From Brachynemurus nebulosus (lineage: Eukaryota; Arthropoda; Insecta; Neuroptera; Myrmeleontidae): a DNA stretch of 64,000 nt. The notes under the pieces are model-generated. The model was not told the DNA's origin. It saw only the letters and a list, made by a program, of their open reading frames with translations, and searched no databases. Shown here in pieces: positions 1-12,933 of this stretch. How positions within the stretch are numbered: the first letter of the stretch is position 1; each line of letters opens with the position of its first letter. Location of the stretch: positions 165,451,498 through 165,515,497 of the forward strand of contig JAPWDM010000001.1 of assembly GCA_035578155.1 (NCBI GenBank). Reading direction: 5' to 3'. The translations under genes and the position numbers were made by a program.

Positions 1-245
1 ATGATGATGTGTTGGTACTCAGTGGACAACGCTGTTATCTGTCTGATGTTATCTCTAATGTTATACACTGATGTTGTCTCTCTTTACATGAACGAGTCGT
101 GCGCAACCAACGAACGCAACCAACATTGACCTTCAAACGTTTGAAGCATCCCTTTGACTCGGTGCAAGAATACCGACATCGAACGGGACACGACCAAATG
201 CGAACGTTTGACGCTCGACATTGGACACTCGTAGGTTCGAACAAC

Positions 246-310
246 GGCTACACGATGCTATGAACCATCCAACGTCGAATGTTGGAAGGTGTTCGTAGCA
301 TCGTGTAGCA
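246..310. other. Compact imperfect hairpin in a GC-richer block
   Basis: CTACACGATGCTA (248-260) pairs with TAGCATCGTGTAG (296-308), and an inner CCATCCAAC pairs with GTTGGAAGG around a 7-base loop. Bases 1-340 are clearly less AT-rich than what follows. It could be the end of a foldback transposon or a small-RNA hairpin. The short minus-strand frame here (35-244) matches no family I know. Confidence 0.5.
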
Positions 311-360
311 GCGGCTTTACACTGGTTCCAGTAGTGTAGGCATAGATATGTTGTCTCTAT

Positions 361-1300
361 TACTCTATGTTTAAAAAGTATTTCATTTTATTTTGTTATT
401 TTAAAATATTGTCTGTTTTTAATTTTAATTTTAAAAAATTGACTAAAAAAATTAAGTGTTTAGTTTTATAAAGGTTTAATTTAATTTTATATTTTAATAA
501 CTTATTGTGATTTGATTCATTTTACTATTTTAAAAAAAAAAAAAATTGTGAGTAATTTATTGTTGTTAGAAAAGTGTATGTTCCTGTTTTTAAATTTTAA
601 TATTTTTAATATTTTTAAGAATATGGCCTGAAAAAGAGTTTTTCACTCGAAACGTACGTACCCAAATAAAAAATTTTTTCAATAGAATACGGTGATCATT
701 TATTCCAAAATTCCCTATTTTAATAATCCAAAATCACCAAAACTCTCCCTAGATTTTATTAGCTCTAACTTTTTGAAAATTTGTTTTGTTCTCGTTCAGG
801 GTTTTTAAAATTTCCCAAACTTGTTAAAATTAATAATGTTAATAATATTAATAATTTACTTAATAAACTAAATTTACTAAATAATGTCTGTTTTGTATCA
901 CTAAACATATAAATAAGATTGCTACATAATTATAATGTTGACCCTTGACCACAGCGTTTAATTTTCTATAATATAATGTTGATGAGAATTGCAAATATGT
1001 ATATGTACTACCTCTGCTATTATGTAGGTATATTTTATTCTATTAGAAATAGTGTTAGTTAATTAATTATCGTAGCGTCGTGAGAGAAAGCATCGACAAA
1101 TATTTACCTACTTATAAGTTATAATACTGTCATAGAACAAATTTCAATTATAAAAGACACGACATGAAACCTCTTAATGGTATTAAGTTGTATTGTCATT
1201 AAAATATTGTCACGTATTTCAATTATAGAATAATATAGTGTATGTAAGGATACAAATTAAGGATACAAATACCCACGATTAACCCTCTAGTAAAACAAAA
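361..1300. other. AT-rich stretch, nothing recognised
   Basis: Low-complexity A/T-rich DNA with homopolymer runs. I see no gene, repeat boundary or RNA. Confidence 0.6.
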
Positions 1301-1996
1301 TCATTTCCGCCATTAATTAGAATAACATTTTGTCATATAATATGAACTGTCTTCTACCGACCACTTCGTCTACTATGTAACTCAGATAAATATCCCTACT
1401 TTTTTTAAGCATTAGAAAGATAGTTAAGCCTTTATAAAGTAGTGGCATAATAAATGCCACCAAAACTTTTGTATCAGTATTACTGAAATGGAAGAAAAAG
1501 CCTGCTCTGGTATGAGTGGTGGTGACACCTATATCGCTACCACATTTTCCGTATGTTTTCCAATGATTTTCCGAACCAAAAAAATGCTTAAAATTCATTA
1601 AAAAACAACTTATAAACATACTAAAATTTTGTTTTTATATGATTTTTGGATCTCTCGGCCTTATAAAGGGTTAAAAGATTCTTTAATTTTATATAGTATT
1701 ATTGTATCCTGCAATCATTTCCGTCATTAGTTGGAATAACATTTGGTCGTGTAATATGAAATGTCGTCTTCCGACCACTTCGTCTACCATGTAATTCAGA
1801 TAAATATCGACACTTTCTTAAGCATTAAAGAGATAGTTAAAAACCATTTTTAATTTCATATAGTATCACTGAGTCCTGGAATCATTTCCGCCATTAGTTG
1901 GAATAACATTTGGTCGTGTAATATGAAATGTCCTCTTCCGACCACTTCGTCTGCCATGCAATTCAGATAAATATCGACACTCTTAAGCATTAGCTA
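1301..1996 (+). repeat. Three diverged direct copies of a ~110-bp unit
   Basis: Copies start at TCATTTCCG near 1301, 1715 and 1882. Each contains a GACCACTTCGTCT block followed by CAGATAAATATC. Copies 2 and 3 are more alike than either is to copy 1, and share about 30 bp of upstream sequence. Copy 1 is separated from copy 2 by about 300 bp of other sequence. Confidence 0.75.
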
Positions 1997-2684
1997 ATTG
2001 ATTAAAGGCAATTTTTTAATTTTATACCGAATTCTTGATTGTGTACTTTATCTATTCGTGAAACAATATAGTACCTAAGTAGGTACAGGAACTGGTTAAA
2101 ACTATCAAAATATAAATATATATGTATATGTGCCCAAGGACAACACAAGATAGTTATTTCATAGTTGCGACATCTTTAAATGTTAATTAGGTACCTATTC
2201 TTTAACCTACTCATTTACTTCGTCAATATTAATTATAATTATTAATTATTGTATGCATACATAATTATGTAATGTCCGTCATAGTTTCATTCGGTTATAA
2301 TTAAGTATGGAGTCGCTGATTATTATTTATTCTTTTTTTCTATTTTTAATTAAGATGATGTATAATAATGGTTTATGTCATTTTTCCTGCTTACCAACGT
2401 GTTACAGTTATTTTTCCTGTGTATAATTATAACGTTGTTGCTTGCCAATCGGAATGATATCATTTCGAAATCGTCGTTACAATTTTATTTATTTATTTAT
2501 TTTTTTTCAATTAACTGAAGTGAGTAAACTAAATTTACATTTTTATAAGCCAAAAGATTTTTTTTTAAATTATGAAAGCAACTGATTAACACTATTCAAT
2601 GTAATATCATATATGTCTCAAAATTTCAACTCTGGATCGTAATATGTAGGTAGCACTATATTACTTAGCGAGAACCATAAGTCT
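1997..2684. other. AT-rich stretch, nothing recognised
   Basis: No gene-like frame or clear repeat was seen. Confidence 0.55.
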
Positions 2685-3506
2685 GCGGTTACATTGGATA
2701 CGAATTCGTACGAAAATTGATTCGTACGAGCTCGTACGAAATTCATTCGTACGACTGTGTGGTTACATTGGATACGAAATCGTAATACGAATTCGTATTT
2801 AAATTTAAATTTAAAACCGTTAGTACACATATTGCATGATATCAAACAATGGATCCATAGTTACCAAATCTTATTTATTAGAATCACCGTTTTCAAAATT
2901 TCTAATTATAGAAAACAAACAATTCTGCGTAAACGATAAACGATTATTTATTATTCATGTAGAGCAAAAAAGCTGAGTTCTGGAATTACTTTGAGGAAAT
3001 TTTTCAAGACAAACAGAAATTTTTAGAATATTTGAACATGTCGCAAGTCACATTCAATTACATTTTAAAATCTACTGAATTTCAGCTTCAATATATAGTT
3101 AATTAATTTTTCATTACATATACTTAAAATGTTTTTGTTAGGTTAGGTTAGCTTTATTATATTGTAATATATTTAATTAAAAAATTATCTAAACATTTCC
3201 TCTGCCACCTTATTCCACAATTTTTTATTTAACTTTCTATTATGATAATATTTATGCTTTTGATCCCTTGAAAACCGCCTTTGTTCAACAAAAATAATTA
3301 TTTTTTCTACATCCATTGCATTTGTTTCGTACGAATTCGCATCAAAAAACAAAATATTTTGGTCATATCAAAAAGTCGTACGAGCTCGTACGAAAGAGTC
3401 GTAAGCAGTGTAACCACGCATATCTTATGCATTTGTTTAATTCGTATTAACTCGAATAAGTTCGTACGAATGAATTTTCGGATGAATTCGTATCCAGTGT
3501 AACCGC
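2685..3506. mobile_element. Non-autonomous DNA element (outer), TIR GCGGTTACAYTGGATACG
   Basis: The left end (2685) and right end (3506) are inverted copies of GCGGTTACAYTGGATACG followed by AATTCGTA. The subterminal zone is packed with TTCGTACGA words, including a perfect 20-bp palindrome at 2721-2740. No transposase frame is present and no convincing target-site duplication was found, so the superfamily is open. A near-identical pair of ends lies just inside (2759 and 3417). Confidence 0.7.
2759..3417. mobile_element. Inner element or duplicated subterminal ends of the same family
   Basis: GTGGTTACATTGGATACG at 2759 faces CAGTGTAACCAC ending at 3417, repeating the outer TIR about 75-90 bp further in on both sides. 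A second copy of the TCGTACGAGCTCGTACGA palindrome sits near the inner right end (3375-3393). This is either a copy nested in a copy or duplicated transposase-binding ends. Confidence 0.55.
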
Positions 3507-3720
3507 TACCTAAGTGTTATTATTGTGGCCTCGGATGCAGTCCAACTCTAAAAGGCGAGCCAGGATCAGAACAGACTGCCTGAATAAAAGCGGAACAGAG
3601 AATCTAATCAGAAGCGGAAATGCAAAAGTGTTCAATGAGAATCCGACCCTGAGAAGGTTTATCTGATTTGAGTCCCAATCGAAATCGGGTAAATCAAATC
3701 TAGGCCCGATACCAACTTTA
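3507..3720. other. GC-richer unassigned block
   Basis: Less AT-rich than its surroundings, without a usable reading frame or inverted ends. It may be a fragment of a repeat. Confidence 0.35.
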
Positions 3721-3947
3721 AAAATTTTCTACCAGAGAATTACTTAGGTAATTTTTAAAGAAAACGTTTGTAACTAATTTAAAATTTTAGTATTTTTTTA
3801 ATGAATCAGTCACTCTCTTATATTTTGTCTTACTTTTTTCAATTTCAAAAATAAGAAAATTAACAGCAAATATTTTATGCTTGCCGGGATATCGAAATTC
3901 AATTCGGGGGTATATTCTATATAGCTACTTCTGATAGGTATAAACTG

Positions 3948-3950
<3 letters not shown>

Positions 3951-4004
<54 letters not shown>
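3951..4004. repeat. (TA)n microsatellite
   Basis: Uninterrupted TA dinucleotides over about 54 bp. Confidence 0.95.
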
Positions 4005-4008
<4 letters not shown>

Positions 4009-4853
4009 TTTTAGAGTCCTATGATCTGTTTTACTTACAGACATCATAAAAATGAATTTCAAAAATACGCGTTATTTAAAATTATTATTGCTGGAAAACG
4101 TTTAGTAGAAGACTTTTGGGGTATTTGGGAGTAAATTTTACCTTTCTGTGTTTTCGGAACGTACATTTAATTTGAAAATATAACTATCATTATAATAGTC
4201 ATTAGTTAATACGTTTTAAAAAATCAGAAAGGTTTTTTTACGGAATGAATATTCTAAAAAATGATTGTTAACAGACATTATAAAATGACTAACTTACAAA
4301 TTAACCGAAAAATAAATACATTACACCGAAATTTTCATTTTACATTTTAGATATTTAAAAAAGAAAAGTTTGTTCACTTTCTTTTAGTATGACACGGTAG
4401 ATACTAATAAAATTAATAATACTTGAGACTAAATACTGATATCATTATTTAAATCATATCAAGTAGTTAACTAAATCTAAGACTGATAATGAACTTGAAC
4501 TATAAATGGTCGGGAAAGTATCGCTGATAATGTGTAAAAATTTTGTTATTTATATTTATATGCAAATAAAAAGAAAGTTTTAATAACCCACTTTTTTAAT
4601 AAATTTTCTTTACCAATAAATCAAACAACTTATGTAGGTATCAGCTGTGGTTTTCAGTTAATTTGAATTATTTTGGGTTTTTATTTGAAGGAGGGGAAAT
4701 AATTATTGTCAACAATTTTTCGGCTTGTTTTACAACATTTTTCAAATTAATGTATACGTATTTATTTCAACGTTTCCACCGTGAAATTTGCTAAACTTTG
4801 CATATACAATGTTCAATTTTTCATTTTCAATTTTTCATTTTTGTTAAAAACTA
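4005..4853. other. AT-rich stretch, nothing recognised
   Basis: No gene, RNA or repeat structure was identified. Confidence 0.55.
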
Positions 4854-4896
4854 CCGTAAAACCGTCTAGACCCGGACACATTGCACCAATCTTCAA

Positions 4897-5249
<353 letters not shown>

Positions 5250-5307
<58 letters not shown>
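5250..5307. repeat. (TA)n microsatellite
   Basis: TA dinucleotide run directly after the palindrome. It is followed by another copy of the TAGACCCGGACAC motif. Confidence 0.95.
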
Positions 5308-5309
<2 letters not shown>

Positions 5310-6203
5310 GTTTAGACCCGGACACATCAGCTTATTACACTATGGCCGCGATTCGCACTAGCTATCCATATCCACTATCCATACGTTATATTCCCGTCAG
5401 AATTACGAGGTTTATACCTCCTTCTGGTGTCATATCGTGTGTTTACTCTCGTAGAGAAGCAAAATATTTTGAAGTTTTTGACAGGTTCAAAGACATCAGA
5501 CGGTATAAAACACTGTCCTAACCCCGACGGGAGAGGTTAGTTTGCATGTTATTACATTATTTAAGTAAGTGTCCGGGTCAAGACCGATTTAGGACATAGA
5601 CCCGGACACTTACTAATTATTTTTTATTTTTTTTATTTTTACTTATAATGAAACAAATGGGTCAGGGATATAACAAATAATATACATTTCTTCTAATGGT
5701 AATACTTTTATTGGTGATATCTATGAAGGAAACATGTATAAGCATAAAATTAACCTAAAAATGTAAAAAAGTGTCCGGGTCTAGACGGTTTTACGGTATA
5801 TTTTGTCTTTATATGTATATAGTATGCCTGAGGATGAAACTTTAATGTTTTCAAACGCCGTAAAATAAATAATTAATTTTTATTAGTAATTATTGTTGAT
5901 TTTCTCTCCAAACCCTATATCCTTTAACTCACAAATTTAAAGTAACCTAAAAATAAATGTATCAAACTACAAACTACACCAATCCACATTTAATAGGTAC
6001 TTTTGAAGTGACTAAAGCTTTTGCGAAGGAAATAAAAATGACAGAATTCAAGCTGGCTTTTAACTATTTAGAAAAAATGGTATACAAATATGGTAAATTA
6101 TGGTATACAATAATTGTCTAACAGAAATGTTGGTTACCCGAAACCGACACTGAAACAAAAAGAAAAAAAAATATTTTTGAATATCCGTATGTGTATCCGT
6201 ATC

Positions 6204-6461
6204 CAGGGCCAGCTTAGCCAATAGGCCAACCTAGGCCATGGCCTAGGGGCGACCAGTTTTTAGGGGCGGAAGATTTTGAAAACAGGGCGGTAAAATTTGT
6301 AATTGATGTTTTTTTTTTTTTTTGCTTGTCAGTTATTTTTTAAGAGAAAGTTTGAAAAAAGAAAAGTAGGAAAAATTAAGATTTGCTTCTTTTCAAGGAA
6401 GAGGTAGGGGCGGCATTTTCCACGGTGCCTAGGGGCGGCACTCAGAGTTAATCCGGGCCTG
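6204..6461. mobile_element. hAT-type MITE, CAGGGCC ends, perfect 8-bp TSD
   Basis: The 258-bp element starts CAGGGCCAGCTTAG and ends GTTAATCCGGGCCTG. It is flanked by an exact 8-bp duplication, TCCGTATC, at 6196-6203 and 6462-6469. CAG...CTG ends with 8-bp duplications are typical of hAT elements. It has no coding capacity. A related copy in the opposite orientation lies at 52625-52920. Confidence 0.9.
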
Positions 6462-6469
6462 TCCGTATC

Positions 6470-7636
6470 TTCTTAAATTTACCAGAATTATAATCGTTTT
6501 GTACTTTTCTTAGTTATGATTGCGAAACGTTAAAAAGATTGTATTAAATTGACCAGAATCATAATACAATATAACCCAGTTTTATAACAAATTCGCTACC
6601 GAATCACATAAATTTATCATGATATACATACTCGTACATCTGTTGCGTACAATTTATAACTCTACCTTCAAACATGCGGTTGAATTGTTTCTAATCATAT
6701 TTCACACGTCTTTATTTTAAATAGCTATTATGAAACGATATTTAGACATTGTTACTTAACAAAACGAAAAAATATACACACAATACCCCATTAAGTATGT
6801 ATGAACGTTCTAATGTCAAAAACGTACAAATTAAATATGAATCACGTATGTGTACGCCTGTATTTCAAGGTAAGTACTTATTATTTTTCATACATAAATT
6901 ATTACTTAAGTAACAAAAAAAAAAAATTGTATTGAAACAAAACTGACTATTTACAAAATATTTAATTATTATTCCAGAATTTCATTAACACGCAAACCTG
7001 TTGAAGTACACTGCTCCCCATAAATTTTCAATAATAATTAATTATATGTTATGCATACATGTCCGATAAATATGAATTAAAGCACTAATATAAATTTTTA
7101 ATAAGTTTACGTATAATAGTAGCTATGAGAATCGAATTTATGCAATATGCCTTATGAATTCATTTATTCTGCTATCAATGATGTAAAGCTACCATTTGCA
7201 ACTCCAGAAATAAAATATACATAAGTACTTTAGAGAGTCACTTTCAATCCCAAAAGGATTAACAATACTTTTGCTCACGCTTTGAAACCTATCAGCAAGC
7301 TGAATTTATAGAACGGCGCCAATCAACAAGCGAAATTTAAATTAAAAAGTATTGCAGCTATAGGTAATCAATTACTTATTCAAGTGTAATGAACAAATTT
7401 AAGTCTGTAAATAAAGACACATTTATATTGCATTGCCCAATTTTTTTGATTTTTTCGTCAAATCTCACACTTTAGTCCCTTGGTGTAGAATATACTATTA
7501 ATTTAATATTTTTCTTTTAAATTTTTATACAATCTTTTGTTAAATTACAGTTTCATAGTCATTTAAGGCAGTATTTTAGTCTCAACATTTGAAATAGTTG
7601 ATTTTTTTTTGCATATTCTTAAAGTTTAGACTATTA
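6470..7636. other. AT-rich stretch, nothing recognised
   Basis: Only chance frames. No repeat boundary was identified. Confidence 0.5.
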
Positions 7637-8090
7637 AGGCCCGATTTACATTAACGCTCTGCTCTCACTCCGATATCACTCCGCTTCAGGTTCGATGAAA
7701 TATTCTTACACAATAAACAATGAGTGTATTCGCTCTGATATCGGTCCGATATCAGTCACGTTTCTCTCTCGCTCCAATGTCACCCTAATATCAATACCAC
7801 TCAGGTAATATTTTATCGGAGCGATATCAGACTTGTTATGGCTTGTACCTATAGTGTAAACACTTTTTTGATTCCACTCCACTCCGCTTGCATTCAGTTG
7901 TTATGAAAAGATATTTGTATCGAACTCAGACCGAACTGGGAGTGTACCCAGAGCAGCATTATAATGTGAATAGACAACGAATAGGTACCAGCATGATATC
8001 AGCACTGTAATGTGAGCACAAGAAGATTATATCGAATCGGGAGCGTAGTGATATCGGAGTGAAAGTGCAGCGTTAATGTAAATCGGGCCT
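7637..8090. mobile_element. MITE, TIR AGGCCCGATTTACATTAA
   Basis: The left end AGGCCCGATTTACATTAACG is inverted at 8071-8090, and the match continues through CACTCCGATATCACT. The interior is rich in CTCCGATATC words. It shares blocks with the element at 57402-57726, for example the stretch around ATTTTATCGGAGCGATATC, in the opposite orientation. No ORF. Confidence 0.8.
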
Positions 8091-8166
8091 ACGAGCCCTG
8101 AAAAATAAATTTTTAAATTCGTAATATTTAGGCATTATAGTTATTGAAAAAACTATATTAAATGAA

Positions 8167-8340
8167 AATGATTCACACCTTAAGAATGTAAAAATGAAAT
8201 TTTGTCACATATAAAAGTTATTATATTTTCTACTATCCTTCTTCAATATATTAGATAGTAGATCTTGTGAGAGACAGCTATATTACGAGCGTGTCTGATA
8301 CATAAACTTACGTGCATTCTTATTAAATAAATCATTTTCA
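8167..8340 (+). repeat. Dispersed repeat, copy 1 of 2
   Basis: About 175 bp recurs inverted at 15865-16041. Shared landmarks include AATGAAATTTTGTCA, TTCAATATATTAG and TAGTAGATCTTGT. Class unknown. Confidence 0.75.
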
Positions 8341-8917
8341 GTTTATAAATTCTACTTTATTTAAATAAGCCACTAATTCAACCGCGCTGAAATAAACTAG
8401 ACGATAGTTCACGTACAATACAGGATTACTTGGACTATTTACAACTATCGAAAGTATAAATTACTCGTATGTACATAGTCAGTAGGTAGTTAATTCAGGT
8501 CAGTGTTCAGTACAGTTTGAATTTTCCAGCAATATATACTTACAATTAGACCGTTCCGTAGCTCGCGTTTTTGTCGAAACTATTTTTTTAAACCCAGTCA
8601 TTATAAAGTTGAGTTCTGTTGACTATAAAAAATGAATAAGATAAAATTTTTTCTTCCTCTAGTCTGAGAAAACGATCGAAATTCCCGTCTCTGTACTATA
8701 GAATATCGTTTTAATATAGAAATTTTTCTAGCACAGCTTTATTACTTTAAGTAAATAGACACGAGTAAATTGTACACATAGATATCAAATACCTATTAAT
8801 TATTAACGAATTAACGATATATTTAGACTATATTAAAATTTCGTGGTAAATATAACGAAGCAGTCGGTACAGAAATTAAAGCTATTATTAAACTTTCTAA
8901 TATTTCATTAACATTCG
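8341..8917. other. AT-rich stretch, nothing recognised
   Basis: No gene or repeat structure was identified. Confidence 0.5.
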
Positions 8918-9536
8918 TAATTGAAAGGGTGGATTCCAAAAGGCGCTAAGTCATTTTTTGCAATTTTTCAGGAAATGTAAAAAACTATCTAGGTAAGCAA
9001 ATGTAGTAATCTGTTTAAATTGTTTTCAAGTTCTTAGATAATAATTACTATTGATGTTATTTATTTGTTCTTATTTATACATATAATTTTCAATAGATTA
9101 TATTGAAAAAAAAAAAAACCTTTAGAAGGTTGGGTTGAGTTGGTTAAAATAAACCTAGTTTGTTTAAATACAGATATATTTTATTCAAGAAATATTTTAA
9201 ACAGTGCATTATTAGCAATATTTCATGTGTTTGATGTAATAGAAAATCTGTCTACAAGCAAATTTGGAAAAAAAATACTAGCTATTATTGGAAAAAAATG
9301 CAATGGTTTACAAGTAAATTTAACTTAGAGCAGTTTGAAATAAAACTATCACTGACTTAGCGCTTTTTTGGAAAACATTCCATTTTTCATCATTCATTTT
9401 ACAGTAGACTAGGCTCAGTTTGAAGGGTGGCACTATGAGAATCGTGTAGAGCTGGACTTGAACATTCTGCATCAACTAAAATCTCACATTAGACAAAAAA
9501 TCACTTAGCGCCTTTTGGAATCCACCTCTTCAATTA
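8918..9536. mobile_element. MITE, TIR GTGGATTCCAAAAGGCGC
   Basis: Left TAATTGAAAGGGTGG then ATTCCAAAAGGCGCTAAGT; the right end is its inverse with one or two changes (about 35 bp). A partial internal copy, ACTTAGCGCTTTTTTGG, lies near 9356. A 62-residue frame inside (9140-9328) has no recognisable domain and is probably chance. Confidence 0.8.
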
Positions 9537-11008
9537 TTTAACACGTGTCGACTATTATTCTTATCCTTGAATGATATCGTTTTGTTCACAGAACACTAGA
9601 AGAAAACTAAAATCAAAATTGTGTAGTTCGCTTGGAGTCTTTTGTTGGTCTGCCACAGCGTAAGATGATTAGTCGTGCATCAGTTCGGCAAGAGTAAAGA
9701 TACATTGTTTTCAAAGAAACTGACAATAATATTTAAAATATTTCATGCTAGCTATTCAAAGAAAGTGACAATAATATTTAAAAAATTTTCTGACAAAAAA
9801 TATTACCTAGTACAATTTTTATAATAAATAATACTGCTAATAATATTATTATTGAAATGAAAAAAGACGGCCCTTAGTGGCCCATTTCTGGTAAACGTAA
9901 ACAGACCAAGATCGTTTTGAAATCGAAAGATGTGATTTACTTTAGGAATAAAATTTAATTATTTGGAAAAATATTTCATTCACTTTCATATCCTGTTACA
10001 ACAAATTGTAAAAGCAACTAATTGGACGGAACACTGTTAGCGCAACTACAACTTGCACTTGACGACTTGTTTAAAATTTTAAAACCATGTATCGGAAGAC
10101 CAGTTTGTGAGAAAAAATAAATACTAATAATTAAAATAAATTCAATTAATTGAAAATTTCAACATAATTCACTATTAGTTTTCCCGTTCAATTTACCAAC
10201 ACAAAAATAGTACCAATTATAAAAATTATCTACGATTCAAACCACGTTTCTTTCTGTGGCCGTGATATCAATGATCAACACAAATAGAAAAAAAAATGTA
10301 TATAAATAGCTAACATGTAATATAAATATCAATATCATATAAAGTATTACGTGGTACCTACTTCCTTTAAAATAGGAAATGAGAGGTCTGCCTGTCATAA
10401 TAACAAATATTAACTGAACATTAACCGTTTAACCTTTTTATCACTTACATAAGTTAGGTATATACGAGCACAAAATAAAAATGTTTTATAAAAAAAATTA
10501 TAACAGAAAAGAGCAACCGTACAGGAAAAGAATTACAGGAAGAAAACGCGACCTCGAAGTTAGCACTAGTAACATGGGATATAGGTCTTTTGATAACACT
10601 AAACTGGAAAGAATTATAGAAATTTTATAATTTAGGAATTAGAAGCTGACTCGATAAAAATCTGTCGAATTTTTTTCCGGTTATTTTAAATTAATAAACA
10701 AAACGAAATAAATTTACTATTTTATTAATAATTACACTTTGTTTCATAACTACTTACGAAATTTTTAATAGAAAATTTTAACAAAAAATTTAACATTAAA
10801 TTGAATTATATATCATTCCATCTAAAAATGAGAAAAAATCATAAACCTATAATTAAGTACGTATATGGATAATTGTATATATCTATTCGTATATTAAATT
10901 TCTTACATTTCGAAAAGATTTGAAAGATACCAAATTACACAAAATAAGAAATAAAACATACATAAGTAATTAAATTCAATTCAAATTAGAATGTACGTGC
11001 ATACTTTA
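9537..11008. other. AT-rich stretch with one small tandem duplication
   Basis: A unit containing TGACAATAATATTTAAAA is repeated about 50 bp apart (9720-9785). Nothing else was recognised. Confidence 0.5.
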
Positions 11009-11302
11009 AGGCTGACTACATATCAAATATAACATTTTGTATCTGGCAATATGTTACTGTGACTCATTATGTTACGAACATCGAAGCTGATACAACTTAA
11101 ATAAATGATATTCAAAAATTTACTGCAGGTCTACAATATTATACATATTTTATTAATAATTACTGTAACGTTGGTAAAAGCACTGGGAAATTTAGTATGA
11201 GAAGCTAATCAGAATTTTATTTTTAACCATCTCATATGAATTTATAAATTATTATTATTATAATCTCGCAACAGTTTGTTACATCTAATGTGTAGTGAGC
11301 CT
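11009..11302. mobile_element. MITE, TIR AGGCTSACTACAYATYA
   Basis: The ends at 11009 and 11302 are inverted copies over about 27 bp (AGGCTSACTACA, then imperfect RATRTAACA). No coding capacity and no clear TSD. First of four inverted-terminal elements in a row. Confidence 0.65.
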
Positions 11303-11450
11303 AACGAACTGGTAATTGTTTTTCAAACATTAATCATTCTTTGTTTAAAAATTTTTGTTGGAACATTATGAAACTAATGTGAATACAGTAATTTATTTTG
11401 TGTATTCAAAAAAATACAAACATACATACAACACGATTTTAATTGATTTC

Positions 11451-11820
11451 ATATAGTTCGTCTGACATATGGTAACAGGAGTAGTATAGTCTGATCTAGT
11501 CGGTGCCAATTCGTATGGTAAAAACATTATATTTGCATATTGCCAATTACAAAGTATATAATATTCGGATATTTAAATATATGTATATATGAAACAAACA
11601 CTTACTAACCTAATTTCTAAAATAAATTGGCTTTTCTGTTACAGTCGAATGACGCGTACTATATTTGTTTATAATAAATTATAGCAGTCGTAAAGATAAT
11701 TGATAAATCATGTAAAATTTGTATGAATAACTTCTTAATAAAAATTAAAATCAATAGAGGTATTTTGATTGCATCAAGTTTTACCAGTATGGAATTTATT
11801 AGTACATCAGACGACTATAT
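11451..11820. mobile_element. MITE-like element, TIR ATATAGTYCGTCTGA
   Basis: ATATAGTTCGTCTGACAT at 11451 is inverted as ACATCAGACGACTATAT ending at 11820, with one indel. The TIR is short, so support is moderate. Confidence 0.5.
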
Positions 11821-11838
11821 GAACACTTATCTATAAGG

Positions 11839-12174
11839 GTGTCTACACAATCAATGAAATAAGGAATAAGGAATAAGAAATAAGGAATAAGAAGTATGCC
11901 ATCTAGTGGCGTTGAGTGGAACTTTAACGTAATTTCTCATAGATATAAATATGTAGGTACTTTTGTACGTCAAAATTAGTGATTTTTTTCACTTTAGTGA
12001 CAAAAAAAGTCATCACGAACATTATTTTTCATGAACTTTGATGTACAAAAATACCTAAATACATATACCTATGAGCAGTTAAGTTAAAGTTTCATTCAAC
12101 GTCACAAGACGGCATACTTCTTATTCCCTATTTCTTATTTTTTATTCCTTATTCCATTGATTGTGTAGAAGCAC
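11839..12174. mobile_element. Foldback MITE with GGAATAAG repeats
   Basis: Long arms of over 100 bp: CTACACAATCAATG, then several GGAATAAG/AAATAAG units, then GAAGTATGCC, and all of this is inverted at the right end. The whole 336 bp could fold into one hairpin. No ORF. Confidence 0.8.
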
Positions 12175-12184
12175 TAATAGATGT

Positions 12185-12933
12185 GTCGCCTAGTATCAAA
12201 ATCTACTAAATGCACTTTTCGAATTTTTTGATTTTTTAGGGCCATTAATTTTTAAATGCAACAAGGCATATGCCCCTTAACATTTTTTGTTGTAATTTTA
12301 ACTGCTTACTAAAGAAATCTGCAACTGAAATATAACATAATTTTCAAATCCTGCTAAAATTACATTGAAAACTTTACAAATCCTGCTAATAACCCATACA
12401 TAACCTATATTTTAGATTTTAACCGTTCAAATTTTAAATTTTTCACTCACATGCGGGACGTACGAAGTATAAAATTATGTTTTCACGTAAAATTTGTATT
12501 TTAGTATTTATCTAAAATTTTAAATAATGAAATCGTAGATGTAAATGAATTACTAAGTTAGCACTTTGGTTTTAAGTGACAAAATGAAAATAGTTTACAA
12601 TATTACAAAACAAATTGTATCGTCTAACCCTGATACATCTAATATTGCTGAATCAAGTTTTTTTTAAATAAATTTCCCTTATAATTTCTGTTTTAAAACG
12701 CACTTTATATAAATGTTACTATCAAAACCTAATAAATTCAAATAATTTTGATTAAAAAAGGGGTAAAACGATAATTCTGTTTTTTGATAATAGTACTAAT
12801 CATCTTTTTTACCTTGTTAGTTAATATAATTATGACTTTTTAATCGAAAAATTAATTTTGAACTGAGTTTTGGTTTTTGCGATTTCCTATGATCTTTATA
12901 AAGTGGAATTAGTAGATTTTGATACTAGGCAAC
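12185..12933. mobile_element. MITE-like element, TIR GCCTAGTATCAAAATCTA
   Basis: About 22 bp (GCCTAGTATCAAAATCTA then CTAA) at 12188 is exactly inverted at 12909-12930. The interior is AT-rich without a gene. Confidence 0.7.
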
